Source: Marinicella rhabdoformis (GTDB lineage Bacteria; Pseudomonadota; Gammaproteobacteria; Xanthomonadales; Marinicellaceae). From it: 64,000 bases of DNA. The DNA lies in the NCBI RefSeq assembly GCF_009671245.1, contig NZ_VTFS01000002.1, forward strand, positions 186,001 through 250,000. Reading direction: 5' to 3'. The position numbers were made by a program, and so were the translations under genes. Shown in pieces: positions 35,560 to 44,064 of this stretch. How positions within the stretch are numbered: the stretch's first letter is position 1; every line of letters starts with the position of its first letter. The notes beneath the pieces are model-generated. The model saw nothing but the letters and a program-made list of their open reading frames with translations, was not told where the DNA came from and did not search any database.

Positions 35560-36879
35560 ATGTCTCAAACCGATATTGTCACAAAAGTTCTCGAAACAGT
35601 AAAGCGCAAAGGTGCATCAGATGCCGAATTGGTGTATTCAGAAGGTGAAGGTGTTTCTGTCAGTTGCCGTGGAAATGAAGTTGACACGATAGAAAACAAC
35701 CAAGATAAGTCCTTAATTGTTACAGTTTATAAAGGTCAGGCCAAAGGGTCGGCGTCTACTGCCGTGGTAGATGATGAAAGTATTGCTTTGACCATAGAAA
35801 AAGCTTTGGCCATAGCTGATTTGACTGAAGCGGATGAGGCGGCAGGCCTAGCGGATAAAGAATTGTTGGCCACTGACTTTAAAGATTTACAGCTGCATTT
35901 TGAACAAAATGAATCAGTAGATGAGTTGATTGAGCGGGCTTTGACTGCCAGCCAAGGTGCGATGGATTATGCTCAATCTCAAAACAAAGATTTGGTCGTT
36001 GATGAATCCAATGTGGAATTGGGTTCAGGTTACTCCATTTATGCCAACTCCAAAGGCTTCTTTGGAGAAAAGCGAGGCAGTAATGCCGCGGCCAGTGTGG
36101 TAGCCATAGCCGAGGCCGATGGTGTGATGGAGCGAGAGTATTGGTGGGATGCCACTCGCGACATCAAAAAAATGCAATCAGCGGCATCCATTGGTCAGAT
36201 GGCTGCAGAACGCACTTTATCACGGGCCGGAGGCCGTAAAGTTAAGTCGGGTAAAGTGCCTGTATTATTTGATCCTTCATCAGCAAAATCCTTATTAGGA
36301 CATATGTTGGAGGCCATCAGTGGCAGTTCTTTGTACCAAGAAGCCAGTTTTTTGAAAAATGACCTGGGTGAACAAATTTTCCCAGAGTGGTTTCAATTAG
36401 CAGAAGACCCATTCAAGTTGTCTGGTTTTGCTAGCCGAAACTTTGATGCCAATGGCGTCAAGACTCGGGCACGGAACATCATTGATAACGGGGTGTTGAG
36501 CGGCTTTTTATTGTCGGTTTATTCTGCTCGCCGATTGGGCTTGGAAACCACGGGTAATGCCGGTGGTGCGCACAACCTCAACGTATCTGCCAGTCCCAAT
36601 GTGGATGCAGATTTAATTAAAACAATGGGCAAAGGCTTGTACGTCACTTCATTAATGGGGCAGGGTGTGAACACCGTAACAGGTGATTATTCCCGTGGCG
36701 CCTCTGGATTTTGGGTCGAAAATGGTGAAGTCCAATTCCCAGTGAATGAATTGACCATTGCTGGTCATTTGAAAGACATGTACAAAGGCCTGGTAGCTGT
36801 CGGCAAAGATGTCGATGCACGCAGCAAAACCTCAACCGGTTCATGGTTGATTGAAGAAATGACTTTGGCGGGTGATTGA
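35560..36879 (+). CDS. pmbA: metalloprotease PmbA (TldE)
   Basis: 439-aa member of the TldD/PmbA family; with TldD it forms a heterodimeric protease acting on unfolded peptides (TldD carries the zinc motif). Blocks: GASDAELVYSEGEGVSV, PVLFDPSSAKSLLGHMLEAI, NIIDNGVLSGFLLSVYSAR, MGQGVNTVTGDYSRGASGFW. Full length. Its stop overlaps the murL start. Confidence 0.95.
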   Translation: MSQTDIVTKVLETVKRKGASDAELVYSEGEGVSVSCRGNEVDTIENNQDKSLIVTVYKGQAKGSASTAVVDDESIALTIEKALAIADLTEADEAAGLADKELLATDFKDLQLHFEQNESVDELIERALTASQGAMDYAQSQNKDLVVDESNVELGSGYSIYANSKGFFGEKRGSNAAASVVAIAEADGVMEREYWWDATRDIKKMQSAASIGQMAAERTLSRAGGRKVKSGKVPVLFDPSSAKSLLGHMLEAISGSSLYQEASFLKNDLGEQIFPEWFQLAEDPFKLSGFASRNFDANGVKTRARNIIDNGVLSGFLLSVYSARRLGLETTGNAGGAHNLNVSASPNVDADLIKTMGKGLYVTSLMGQGVNTVTGDYSRGASGFWVENGEVQFPVNELTIAGHLKDMYKGLVAVGKDVDARSKTSTGSWLIEEMTLAGD

Positions 36880-38249
36880 TTGTTGTGGGATCTGTTTTTG
36901 AATTCAAATCGTGGCAATTTGACCCAGTAAATGGTCAGCTTGACCTGTTTTACATAGACTCAAAATACGGTGACTTTTGTGAGCGCTTTCTCTTTCCAGT
37001 GTTTGAAGGTGAAGTGTTAGTTGAACAGTATGCAAAGCGCAAAGTTGTTATCGATCAAGCCATTGAGCAATTGTTCTGGATGGTTGGCGTCAGTTACTAC
37101 AAAACACAGCTGGCTGAAAGTCTGGTCTTTCAAGGCAATAAACCCGCTCCAGACCAAGCCCAGTGGTTAACCCAAACTTGGCAGTCAGGCTTGGCGGAGT
37201 TGGCACATCAAAATGATTTACCTTGGTTGTCGCACATTGTATTTCCTAGTGACAGTTCAGCGGCTGAATTAATTGCACCTCAAACACTTCAGTCATTGTC
37301 ACTCAGGCCACGTTCTTTGGTCGCCATTGGTGGTGGTAAAGACTCATTGGTCAGTATAGAGTTTTTAAAGCGTCAAAAAGAAGACCTGTGTTTGTTTATG
37401 GTGGGTAATTCTGAATTTATTCAAGAGGTCGCAGCACAAACAGGTTGTGAGCTGTTACAAGTCAAAAGACAAGTCGATACAGCCTTAAAAATTTCGAATG
37501 ATGCCGGCGCTTATAACGGCCACATTCCAATAACAGCCATCAATTCATGTGTCGCTGCAGTGGCTGCCTTACTCTACGATTTTGATGCCATTGTTTTTTC
37601 TAATGAACGTTCGGCTGATGTGGGTAATGTGCAAATTGAATCAGGCCAGTGGGTTAACCACCAGTATTCCAAGTCCTTTGAATTTGAGCAAGCTTTTCAA
37701 GAGCTGATTAAAAATCATTTAACTAAAAATTTGTCTTACTTTTCATTACTCAGACCATTTTCTGAACTGGCCATAGTGAAACAATTTGCCAAATTGACAC
37801 AATACTTCCCCCATTTTTCCAGTTGTAACCGCAATTTTCATCTGGCGGGCAGTCAAAACCAATTGGGCCATTGGTGTGGTCAATGTCCAAAATGTGCTTT
37901 TGTTTTTTTGGTATTGGCACCCTTTATTCCACGAGCAACGCTTGAAGGTATTTTTGGAAAGAATTTATTGTCAGACAAGGGCTTATTGCCTTTGTATCAG
38001 GAGTTGTTAGGCTTGGAGGGCATCAAACCATTTGAATGTGTTGGCGAGGTGGAAGAGTCGCAATGGGCTTTTAATCAATTGATCGCAGACCCAGAATGGT
38101 CAGGTTTAGAAGTGCTTGAAATATTAGCAAAACACATTGTGCACTCCGAAATAGACGATATCAAGTTATTGTTTGAGCACTCAAACAAGCACCAAATTCC
38201 TGAAAAAAGGTGTTTCCAAAACATATTTGATGAATTCGTTGCGTCATGA
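36876..38249 (+). CDS. murL: UDP-MurNAc-L-Ala-L-Glu epimerase MurL
   Basis: 457-aa ATP-dependent epimerase that converts the L-Glu of UDP-MurNAc-L-Ala-L-Glu to D-Glu, known from Xanthomonas. The PP-loop-like VAIGGGKDSLVSIEF (149-163) binds ATP; NERSADVGN (about 243) and GQWVNHQYSKSFEFE follow; a cysteine cluster WCGQCPKC lies near 333-340. The start is TTG 36876 (4-nt overlap with pmbA) or GTG 36885. It overlaps murD2 by 4 nt (ATGA), so the two are co-translated, as expected for a pathway pair. Identification rests on these motifs plus the neighbour. Confidence 0.85.
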   Translation: MIVVGSVFEFKSWQFDPVNGQLDLFYIDSKYGDFCERFLFPVFEGEVLVEQYAKRKVVIDQAIEQLFWMVGVSYYKTQLAESLVFQGNKPAPDQAQWLTQTWQSGLAELAHQNDLPWLSHIVFPSDSSAAELIAPQTLQSLSLRPRSLVAIGGGKDSLVSIEFLKRQKEDLCLFMVGNSEFIQEVAAQTGCELLQVKRQVDTALKISNDAGAYNGHIPITAINSCVAAVAALLYDFDAIVFSNERSADVGNVQIESGQWVNHQYSKSFEFEQAFQELIKNHLTKNLSYFSLLRPFSELAIVKQFAKLTQYFPHFSSCNRNFHLAGSQNQLGHWCGQCPKCAFVFLVLAPFIPRATLEGIFGKNLLSDKGLLPLYQELLGLEGIKPFECVGEVEESQWAFNQLIADPEWSGLEVLEILAKHIVHSEIDDIKLLFEHSNKHQIPEKRCFQNIFDEFVAS

Positions 38250-39571
38250 AGTTGGTTGATTTGGAAAACAAAAAAGTGGCACTTTGGGGCTTTGGTATGG
38301 AAGGTAAGGCCAGTTTGGCTTATTTGCAAAAGCGGCTGCCAGATTTGTCTTTGACCATTTTGTGCCCTCAAAGTGAAGCGGGTCTATCTGGAGTGAAGTT
38401 CAATCATGACGAAATCACGGCTGATTTATTGTCACGATTTGATGTTGTGGTCAAATCTCCTGGTATTTCACCCTACCAAGATTGTGTTGAAAACAGTACG
38501 GCTCAATTCACCAGTGCCACCGCTTTGTGGTTTGCCAATGAACGAAGAGCCACAGGTGCCCAAATCATTGCTGTCACTGGCACAAAAGGCAAAAGCACCA
38601 CCGCTGCGATGTTGACACATGTGTTGACTGGTATGGGGTTCAATGCGGTATTGGCAGGCAATTTTGGTGTACCATTATTGGAACAAACCACACTGTGCGA
38701 TTATGTGGTTTTAGAAACCTCCAGTTATCAAGCATACGATGGTGAGATAACAGCTGATGTGGGGTTGTTACTGAACTTATACAGTGAACATTTGGATTGG
38801 CATGGTTCAGAGTCACAATACCACAAAGATAAGTGCCGAGTCATAGCCAGTGCCCAGCAAGTCGTGCTGAATGCCAAAGATGAAAAAACCCTAAAAAGTC
38901 AAATAGCAACGCATCACAATCAGGTCAGTTATTTCGCTTCAGAACAAAGTTTTTATGTGCTGAATAACAGTTTAATGTATCAAGATAAGGCATTGTTTAG
39001 TTTACATGCTTGGTCGCTCAAAGGGCGTCACAATTTGCTCAATGCCGCTGCGGTTTGCCAAGTGGTCAGTGTTTTGGGTTTGAACATAATGGCCTGTATC
39101 AACCATATCAAAACATTCAAGTCATTACCACATAGGCTGCAGCTAGTGGGTTTATTCAATGGTGTAATCGCAGTTAACGACAGCATTTCATCAACACCCC
39201 AGTCAACTATGGCTGCATTGGATACAGTGAAATGGGATAAAACCATATTGTTGGTGGGTGGTTTTGATCGTGGGTTAGACTGGCAGTGTTTTGTCGATTT
39301 CTTGGTGCAACAAACTGAATCGTTAAAACAAGTGGTTTGTAGTGGGCAAAACGGTGAAAAAATTTATAAGTTGGTTCAACAAGCAATCCCACAACAACAA
39401 GTCGCTCTTGAACTGTCACTTGATAAGGCGGTTGAAGTGGCTTGTAAACGGGCGGAAGTGGGCGATACCATATTGCTGTCACCTGGCGCGCCAAGCTTTG
39501 ATGCATTTGCTAATTACCAGCAAAGAGGAGTACAATTTGAGGCATGGATAAAACAGTATTTTATGTGTTGA
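38246..39571 (+). CDS. murD2: UDP-MurNAc-L-Ala:L-glutamate ligase MurD2
   Basis: 441-aa Mur ligase. The ATP loop VTGTKGKSTTAAML (about 109-122), LETSSYQAYD, LNLYSEHLDWHGS with the catalytic His, and the C-terminal domain (LLVGGFDRGLDW, LSPGAPSFDAFANYQQRG) define MurD. Its pairing with murL indicates the L-Glu-adding MurD2 type rather than classic MurD. N-terminal Rossmann region (KKVALWGFGMEGKASL) matches. It overlaps the next gene by 28 nt. Confidence 0.87.
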   Translation: MKLVDLENKKVALWGFGMEGKASLAYLQKRLPDLSLTILCPQSEAGLSGVKFNHDEITADLLSRFDVVVKSPGISPYQDCVENSTAQFTSATALWFANERRATGAQIIAVTGTKGKSTTAAMLTHVLTGMGFNAVLAGNFGVPLLEQTTLCDYVVLETSSYQAYDGEITADVGLLLNLYSEHLDWHGSESQYHKDKCRVIASAQQVVLNAKDEKTLKSQIATHHNQVSYFASEQSFYVLNNSLMYQDKALFSLHAWSLKGRHNLLNAAAVCQVVSVLGLNIMACINHIKTFKSLPHRLQLVGLFNGVIAVNDSISSTPQSTMAALDTVKWDKTILLVGGFDRGLDWQCFVDFLVQQTESLKQVVCSGQNGEKIYKLVQQAIPQQQVALELSLDKAVEVACKRAEVGDTILLSPGAPSFDAFANYQQRGVQFEAWIKQYFMC

Positions 39572-40392
39572 TTTTATGGTTTGCTAGCAGCCAACTCATG
39601 GCTCAAACAGCAGCGCCAGACATGTCTGATTCTCAGCCAACCATCCCTCAAGTCTTGTTGGATAAAGTGGCTGAAGGTGACGGGGAATCGGCGTATTTTA
39701 TAGCCACTGCCTTTGCTAAAGGAGAAGGTGCTTTTGAAGTTGACTTGGAAAAAGCAAAAGAGTGGTTCAAGAAAGCCGCAGAGTTAAATAATGTTCATGG
39801 CATGTTTGAATTGGCCATGTTGTTGTTTTTTGATAAGGATTATCAATCTGCACAGCTTTGGTTTGAGAAGGCTGCTGAAATGGGTCATGGTGAATCGTTT
39901 TATCGATTGGGAATTTATCACATTTATGGGCTGAGTGACTTGAATCAATCTTGTGAAGCGGCTTATCAACAATTTGAATCAGCCCAAAGCAGAAAAATTC
40001 AGGTGGCATTCAATGACCATGCCTGGATGCTGGCTACCATGCCAGAAAAGCAATGCAGAAATGGAGAAAAAGCTTGGCGAATTTATTCTGAATTAGAGCG
40101 ATCTTATGGACCAGGTGGCATGATGCCACTGTCTTTTTTAGATACAAAAGCGGCTGTGTTGGCGGAAATATCAGAGTTTAATGAAGCCATTAAATTACAA
40201 ACATATGTGGTTGAAGAGTTTTGTGGTGTGTATTTGAAAGACAGTAAAAATATTCAAGAGTGGATGCAGTTGGCATCTAATCAAACACCAGAGTTTTGTG
40301 CTGAAGGTGTTTTGCGATTACAAGCATATATCAATAGAAAGCCTTGGCGAGAAGCGCCTCAAGGTGATTATGAAGCGGTGAGCGAGGAGTAA
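39544..40392 (+). CDS. secreted Sel1/TPR-like repeat protein
   Basis: 282 aa with an N-terminal signal (cleavage near SQLMAQTA). Three Sel1-like repeats are visible between about 45 and 140: GDGESAYFIATAFAKGEGAF, KAKEWFKKAAELNNVHGMFE, SAQLWFEKAAEMGHGESFYR. A Cys-containing C-terminal part follows. Sel1 proteins act as scaffolds; the periplasmic partner is unknown. It overlaps murD2 by 28 nt. Confidence 0.8.
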   Translation: MDKTVFYVLILWFASSQLMAQTAAPDMSDSQPTIPQVLLDKVAEGDGESAYFIATAFAKGEGAFEVDLEKAKEWFKKAAELNNVHGMFELAMLLFFDKDYQSAQLWFEKAAEMGHGESFYRLGIYHIYGLSDLNQSCEAAYQQFESAQSRKIQVAFNDHAWMLATMPEKQCRNGEKAWRIYSELERSYGPGGMMPLSFLDTKAAVLAEISEFNEAIKLQTYVVEEFCGVYLKDSKNIQEWMQLASNQTPEFCAEGVLRLQAYINRKPWREAPQGDYEAVSEE

Positions 40393-40396
40393 AGTC

Positions 40397-40735
40397 ATGA
40401 GTCATGAGTTGACGCCAAAGCAGCATTTTGAGCAAGAACTGGGTGTGATCAGTTTTATTGACCTTCAAAAATTTTTTGCTAAGGGCATTGTGTTGATCGC
40501 TGCAGAATCAATGGATGTGATAGAAACAGCACTTGCCATTAATGAAGACGATGCTGAAAAAGTACAAGCATGGGTGAATTGTGGTCACTTAATCAGGGCC
40601 AATGATGATCACGCACGGGCTTGGTTGGCTGAAGAGTCTGTTTTTAAAGCTGTGACAGTGGCACCTTGGGTGTTGGTACAAGAAGTCACAGTTTCTGAAG
40701 CAGATTTATTAAATTACAAAAAGGAGACGAAATGA
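40397..40735 (+). CDS. DUF2288 domain-containing protein
   Basis: 112-aa small acidic soluble protein. WVNCGHLIRANDDHARAWLAEESVFKAVTVAPWVLVQEV matches the DUF2288 family in arrangement (quoted in parts: WVNCGHLIRA, then DDHARAWL, then APWVLVQEV). Function unknown. Overlaps the zapG-like gene by 4 nt. Confidence 0.75.
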   Translation: MSHELTPKQHFEQELGVISFIDLQKFFAKGIVLIAAESMDVIETALAINEDDAEKVQAWVNCGHLIRANDDHARAWLAEESVFKAVTVAPWVLVQEVTVSEADLLNYKKETK

Positions 40736-41103
40736 TGGACATGTTGTTGGCCGGTATAGTTGGCTTTGCTATTGGGGGTGTTGTGATGTTTTTTATTATG
40801 CACAACAACCAATCGTCAAAAAAAGACAGTGAAGTAGAGCAAAAGCTCAATGATTATCAGAACAATGTTGAGCAACACTTTGCCAAAACGGCAGATTTAA
40901 TTGATCATTTAACAGACAGTTATAAAGAGGTGTTTGAACACCTGTCAGACTCTGCTAAAGAGTTGTTGACTGAAGAGCAAATACAAAGGCAGTTGATGAA
41001 CCGCAAAGACCGTGAAGTCACTTTAAGCTATTTGACTCAAAATGATGTTGACGAGGAAACAGATAAAACCCAGCCGACTAATCCAAATCCTTGGGCCGGC
41101 TGA
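40732..41103 (+). CDS. zapG: ZapG/YhcB family (DUF1043) membrane protein
   Basis: 123 aa: one N-terminal transmembrane helix (about 3-23, with GFAIGGVVMFFIM), then a coiled coil with VEQKLNDYQNNVEQHFAKTA and LIDHLTDSYKEVFEHLSDSA, the DUF1043 signature. YhcB/ZapG links cell division and envelope growth. First ATG 40732 or second ATG 40735. Confidence 0.87.
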   Translation: MMDMLLAGIVGFAIGGVVMFFIMHNNQSSKKDSEVEQKLNDYQNNVEQHFAKTADLIDHLTDSYKEVFEHLSDSAKELLTEEQIQRQLMNRKDREVTLSYLTQNDVDEETDKTQPTNPNPWAG

Positions 41104-41117
41104 GTCACAGAAAATAA

Positions 41118-41141
41118 CCAAAAGCCCAACTGGGCTTTTGG
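41118..41141. terminator. bidirectional intrinsic terminator
   Basis: CCAAAAGCCC pairs with GGGCTTTTGG around an AACT loop. A-rich and T-rich flanks allow use on both strands, between the zapG-like gene (plus) and the convergent comEA-like gene (minus). Confidence 0.75.
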
Positions 41142-41149
41142 TGTCTCTA

Positions 41150-41404
41150 TTATTTTAACAGAATGTCTTTGCGGTTTTTTTCAACCGTTTTTAAACCAAT
41201 GCCTTTGACTTCAGTTAATGATTCTACTGTTTTGAAGTTGCCATTGGCTTTTCTGAACTCTACTATTGCTTGGGCTTTTTTTAAGCCAATGCCTTTAAGT
41301 TCTTCTGCTATCTTTTCGGCAGGTGCGGTGTTGACATTGACTGCAGCTAAAGCGGTTTGTGCGATTAAAGTGCCAGCGATGATTAAGCTTTTTAAAATGT
41401 TCAT
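41150..41404 (-). CDS. comEA: ComEA-like helix-hairpin-helix protein
   Basis: 84 aa from ATG 41404 (MNILKSLIIAG; an upstream ATG at 41416 adds four residues). Signal peptide to about ALAA, then VNVNTAPAEKIAEELKGIGL and FKTVESLTEVKGIGLKTVEK, the paired HhH motifs of ComEA. Such proteins bind DNA in the periplasm during natural transformation. Promoter sequences for it would lie in the 200-nt gap to the right. Confidence 0.85.
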   Translation of the reverse strand: MNILKSLIIAGTLIAQTALAAVNVNTAPAEKIAEELKGIGLKKAQAIVEFRKANGNFKTVESLTEVKGIGLKTVEKNRKDILLK

Positions 41405-41582
41405 GTTTTTCTCCATTTATTAAATAATTGATAATGTGTTAATCGAATGTTGTTTCGATGGAGCCCATTTTAGAAAAGGCTTGTTTTACCTGCCATAGTG
41501 AAAAATCAATCAAAAAGGTAATAAAGTAGTAATTTTAAAGTCTAAATTACAGACTTTTGTAAGAATTTATTGACAAATTAGC

Positions 41583-41588
41583 TATAAT
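41583..41588 (+). promoter_or_regulatory. possible -10 of the cytochrome operon
   Basis: A perfect TATAAT stands 31 nt before the cytochrome ATG. No good -35 at 17 nt is seen; a TTGACA at 41570 is too close to serve it. The rest of the 41417-41618 gap shows no gene. Confidence 0.4.
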
Positions 41589-41618
41589 TATTCCGTTTTG
41601 AATCACCCACCCCTTTAA

Positions 41619-43469
41619 ATGATACGAACTATAATGTATGCACTGCTCATAATGGCGGTGTTTTTTGGAAACCAATCTTTTAGTCAAACCACAGATTTTA
41701 CCCCTCATGGAACACAGCCTGGATTGAGTTATGGTTTAGAGGGTGGGTCTAAATGCCACAGCTGTCATGCAGGCTATCCCAATACCCCTTCATACCCATC
41801 TGATGAACAAAACATGCCTTATAATACTTGGGCAGGCTCAATGAAAGCACACGCCACGCGTGACCCTTTATTCTGGGCAGCTGTTGATGTGGCCAATAAT
41901 GACATTCCTGGTGTCGGTGATTTTTGTATCCGATGTCATACCCCTCAAGGTTGGATGAAAGGTCATGTAGTTAAGCCAGCTATAGATGGTGCGCCTTTAT
42001 TGGATGGTGCCAATGGTTGTGAGTTAACGGGTGACCACACTGCGAGAGGAACAGAAACCAATGACTACACAGGAGTAACTTGTCACTTTTGTCATCGTGT
42101 AGATGAAAATGGACCCATGGGAGAAGCCCAATTGATAGGTAATGCCAATGCTTGGGTTGATGATGAGGCTTGTCCGGGTGGTTTTGGACCATGTAGAAAG
42201 GGGCCGTATAAATACCCAGATAATGGTACTCACAATCAACCACCTCATGACTGGGCTTATTCTTCATTCATACAAAAAGGGGAATTCTGTGGTTCTTGTC
42301 ATGATGTGTCATCACCTGAAATTGAACAAAATGGGATGTTGACTATAGCGAGGAAACTTTATCATAACGGTGAAGAAACCAATACAGCCATGCCGATTGA
42401 AAGAACCTATTCAGAGTGGAAGCAATCGCTGTTCTCAGATTTGATTTACCGTGACAGTATGGAGTTTGTCATTTCTGATGAGGTGCCTTATTTAACCAAA
42501 GGCGAATCATGTCAGGATTGCCACATGCCCAATTCAGATGACCCAGGTGCGAGAGCCTGTAGTTTTGATGCGCCTGGTGGTAGAACAGGTGAATTGAGTC
42601 AGCATCGATTTGCCGGTGGTAACTCATGGATGCCACAAGTGCTTAAAAGTGCTTATGGTGATGATCTCGAGATGGTAGAAGAGGGTATCAAAGGGATGTT
42701 GGACTTGTCATCCAGTTATGCACTTGAAATGCTTCAAACCCAAAGTGCAGCTATGGAAATTGGGGCTTATTCTACTGTGGGAAACACCATGGCGGTAGAT
42801 GTCAAAGTGATCAACCTGACTGGACATAAACTACCAACTGGTTACCCTGAGGGTCGTCGAATGTGGTTGCATGTTATAGCCAAAGATGGTGATAAAAATG
42901 TTTTGTTTGAATCGGGTGCATATGACCTGAACACAGCGATATTGACTGAAGATTCACAAATCAAAATATACGAGTCTCAGCAAGGTATCTGGAATGAACA
43001 GACCAACCAATGCGAAATCAAAGACGACGACAATAACAAACTGTTTCACTTTGCTTTGAATAACTGTATTTTGAAAGACAATAGAATCCCACCCTTGGGC
43101 TTCAGAGGTGGTACAGATATTGAGTTGATGCCAAGGGCTGCCAACTATCCGATTAACCCCCAAACCGGCATCATGGCTAATTATGACACCACTCGTTATA
43201 CATTTGATGTTGAGAATGCCAGTTTGCCTATCAGTTTTACCGCCACATTAAAATACCAAACAGCGAGTAAAGAATACATTGAGTTTTTGGATAAAGAAGC
43301 CGTTGACAATAACTTTCAATCAGAAAACCTAACTTGTGATCGATCTTGGACTGTAGGGCCTGCTGATCAAAGTCGCGGTGCGTTTATGAAAACCCTTTGG
43401 GAAAACAATGGCAAATCGGCTCCTGTGGATATGAACATTAAAAATAAAATACTTTGGAAAACAGAATGA
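41619..43469 (+). CDS. secreted pentaheme cytochrome c
   Basis: 616 aa with signal peptide (cleavage near FGNQSFS). Five CXXCH heme motifs at residues 46-50, 103-107, 155-159, 224-228 and 298-302 (CHSCH, CIRCH, CHFCH, CGSCH, CQDCH). The heme part resembles cytochrome c554/octaheme-type multiheme proteins; the C-terminal 300 residues are a beta-rich domain without hemes. It probably moves electrons in the periplasm. Starts ATG 41619 or 41634. First gene of a three-gene secreted operon; its stop overlaps the next ATG. Confidence 0.85.
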   Translation: MIRTIMYALLIMAVFFGNQSFSQTTDFTPHGTQPGLSYGLEGGSKCHSCHAGYPNTPSYPSDEQNMPYNTWAGSMKAHATRDPLFWAAVDVANNDIPGVGDFCIRCHTPQGWMKGHVVKPAIDGAPLLDGANGCELTGDHTARGTETNDYTGVTCHFCHRVDENGPMGEAQLIGNANAWVDDEACPGGFGPCRKGPYKYPDNGTHNQPPHDWAYSSFIQKGEFCGSCHDVSSPEIEQNGMLTIARKLYHNGEETNTAMPIERTYSEWKQSLFSDLIYRDSMEFVISDEVPYLTKGESCQDCHMPNSDDPGARACSFDAPGGRTGELSQHRFAGGNSWMPQVLKSAYGDDLEMVEEGIKGMLDLSSSYALEMLQTQSAAMEIGAYSTVGNTMAVDVKVINLTGHKLPTGYPEGRRMWLHVIAKDGDKNVLFESGAYDLNTAILTEDSQIKIYESQQGIWNEQTNQCEIKDDDNNKLFHFALNNCILKDNRIPPLGFRGGTDIELMPRAANYPINPQTGIMANYDTTRYTFDVENASLPISFTATLKYQTASKEYIEFLDKEAVDNNFQSENLTCDRSWTVGPADQSRGAFMKTLWENNGKSAPVDMNIKNKILWKTE

Positions 43470-44041
43470 AAATAATTTTAACAGCCATAGTAATAATGGC
43501 ATCAATCACAGTAAATGCCATTGAATACGTGCCAATTCGTGATGCTGATGTGTCAGAACCTGCTATGAGCATTACTAAAGATAAAGAAGGTGCTTGGTTA
43601 GAGGTCACTGCCCGAGAGTGGCAAGATGTGGTTTTCACAGATGATGGTGAAAAATCTTATATTTATCAACAAGGATACAATTACCAAAAACAAAAGGGTT
43701 TTTTAAAGACTTATACCACTGATCGCAAATTGGTCAATGAAGTTTACACCCCAGAATCTGGAGGTATGGTCTCAAGAGAAGAGTTGATGAAAGCATTTGA
43801 AATATTTAAGAATCATGATGCGATTCATGAAACCTTGGCCAAAGAAATCACACCAATTTATATTTTTGGTGGTTTTGGCTATGCAGACAAAACACCCAAT
43901 GCGGCCTGTTATCTAGGTCAAAGGTGTGTTCATGTATTTGCCCATACAGATAGTAAAGATATGATTGCCCATGCAATAGTAAAATTAAATGATCAAACCA
44001 TTCCTTACCCTGATTTTGACGGTTTGAACGCTAAAAAATAA
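43466..44041 (+). CDS. secreted protein of unknown function in the cytochrome operon
   Basis: 191 aa from ATG 43466 (ATGA overlap with the cytochrome stop); a TTG at 43454 in the same frame is less likely. Signal peptide MKIILTAIVIMASITVNA. The mature part has a single Cys pair in ACYLGQRCVHVFAHTD near the C-terminus. I do not recognise a family. Coupling with a multiheme cytochrome and an amine-oxidase-like protein suggests a shared periplasmic process. Confidence 0.8.
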   Translation: MKIILTAIVIMASITVNAIEYVPIRDADVSEPAMSITKDKEGAWLEVTAREWQDVVFTDDGEKSYIYQQGYNYQKQKGFLKTYTTDRKLVNEVYTPESGGMVSREELMKAFEIFKNHDAIHETLAKEITPIYIFGGFGYADKTPNAACYLGQRCVHVFAHTDSKDMIAHAIVKLNDQTIPYPDFDGLNAKK

Positions 44042-44064
44042 TAAAATAATAAAGAGGAAAAACA

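Noticed and set aside
41570-41575. TTGACA as -35 for the TATAAT at 41583
   Set aside because: Spacing is only 7 nt; a sigma70 promoter needs about 17.
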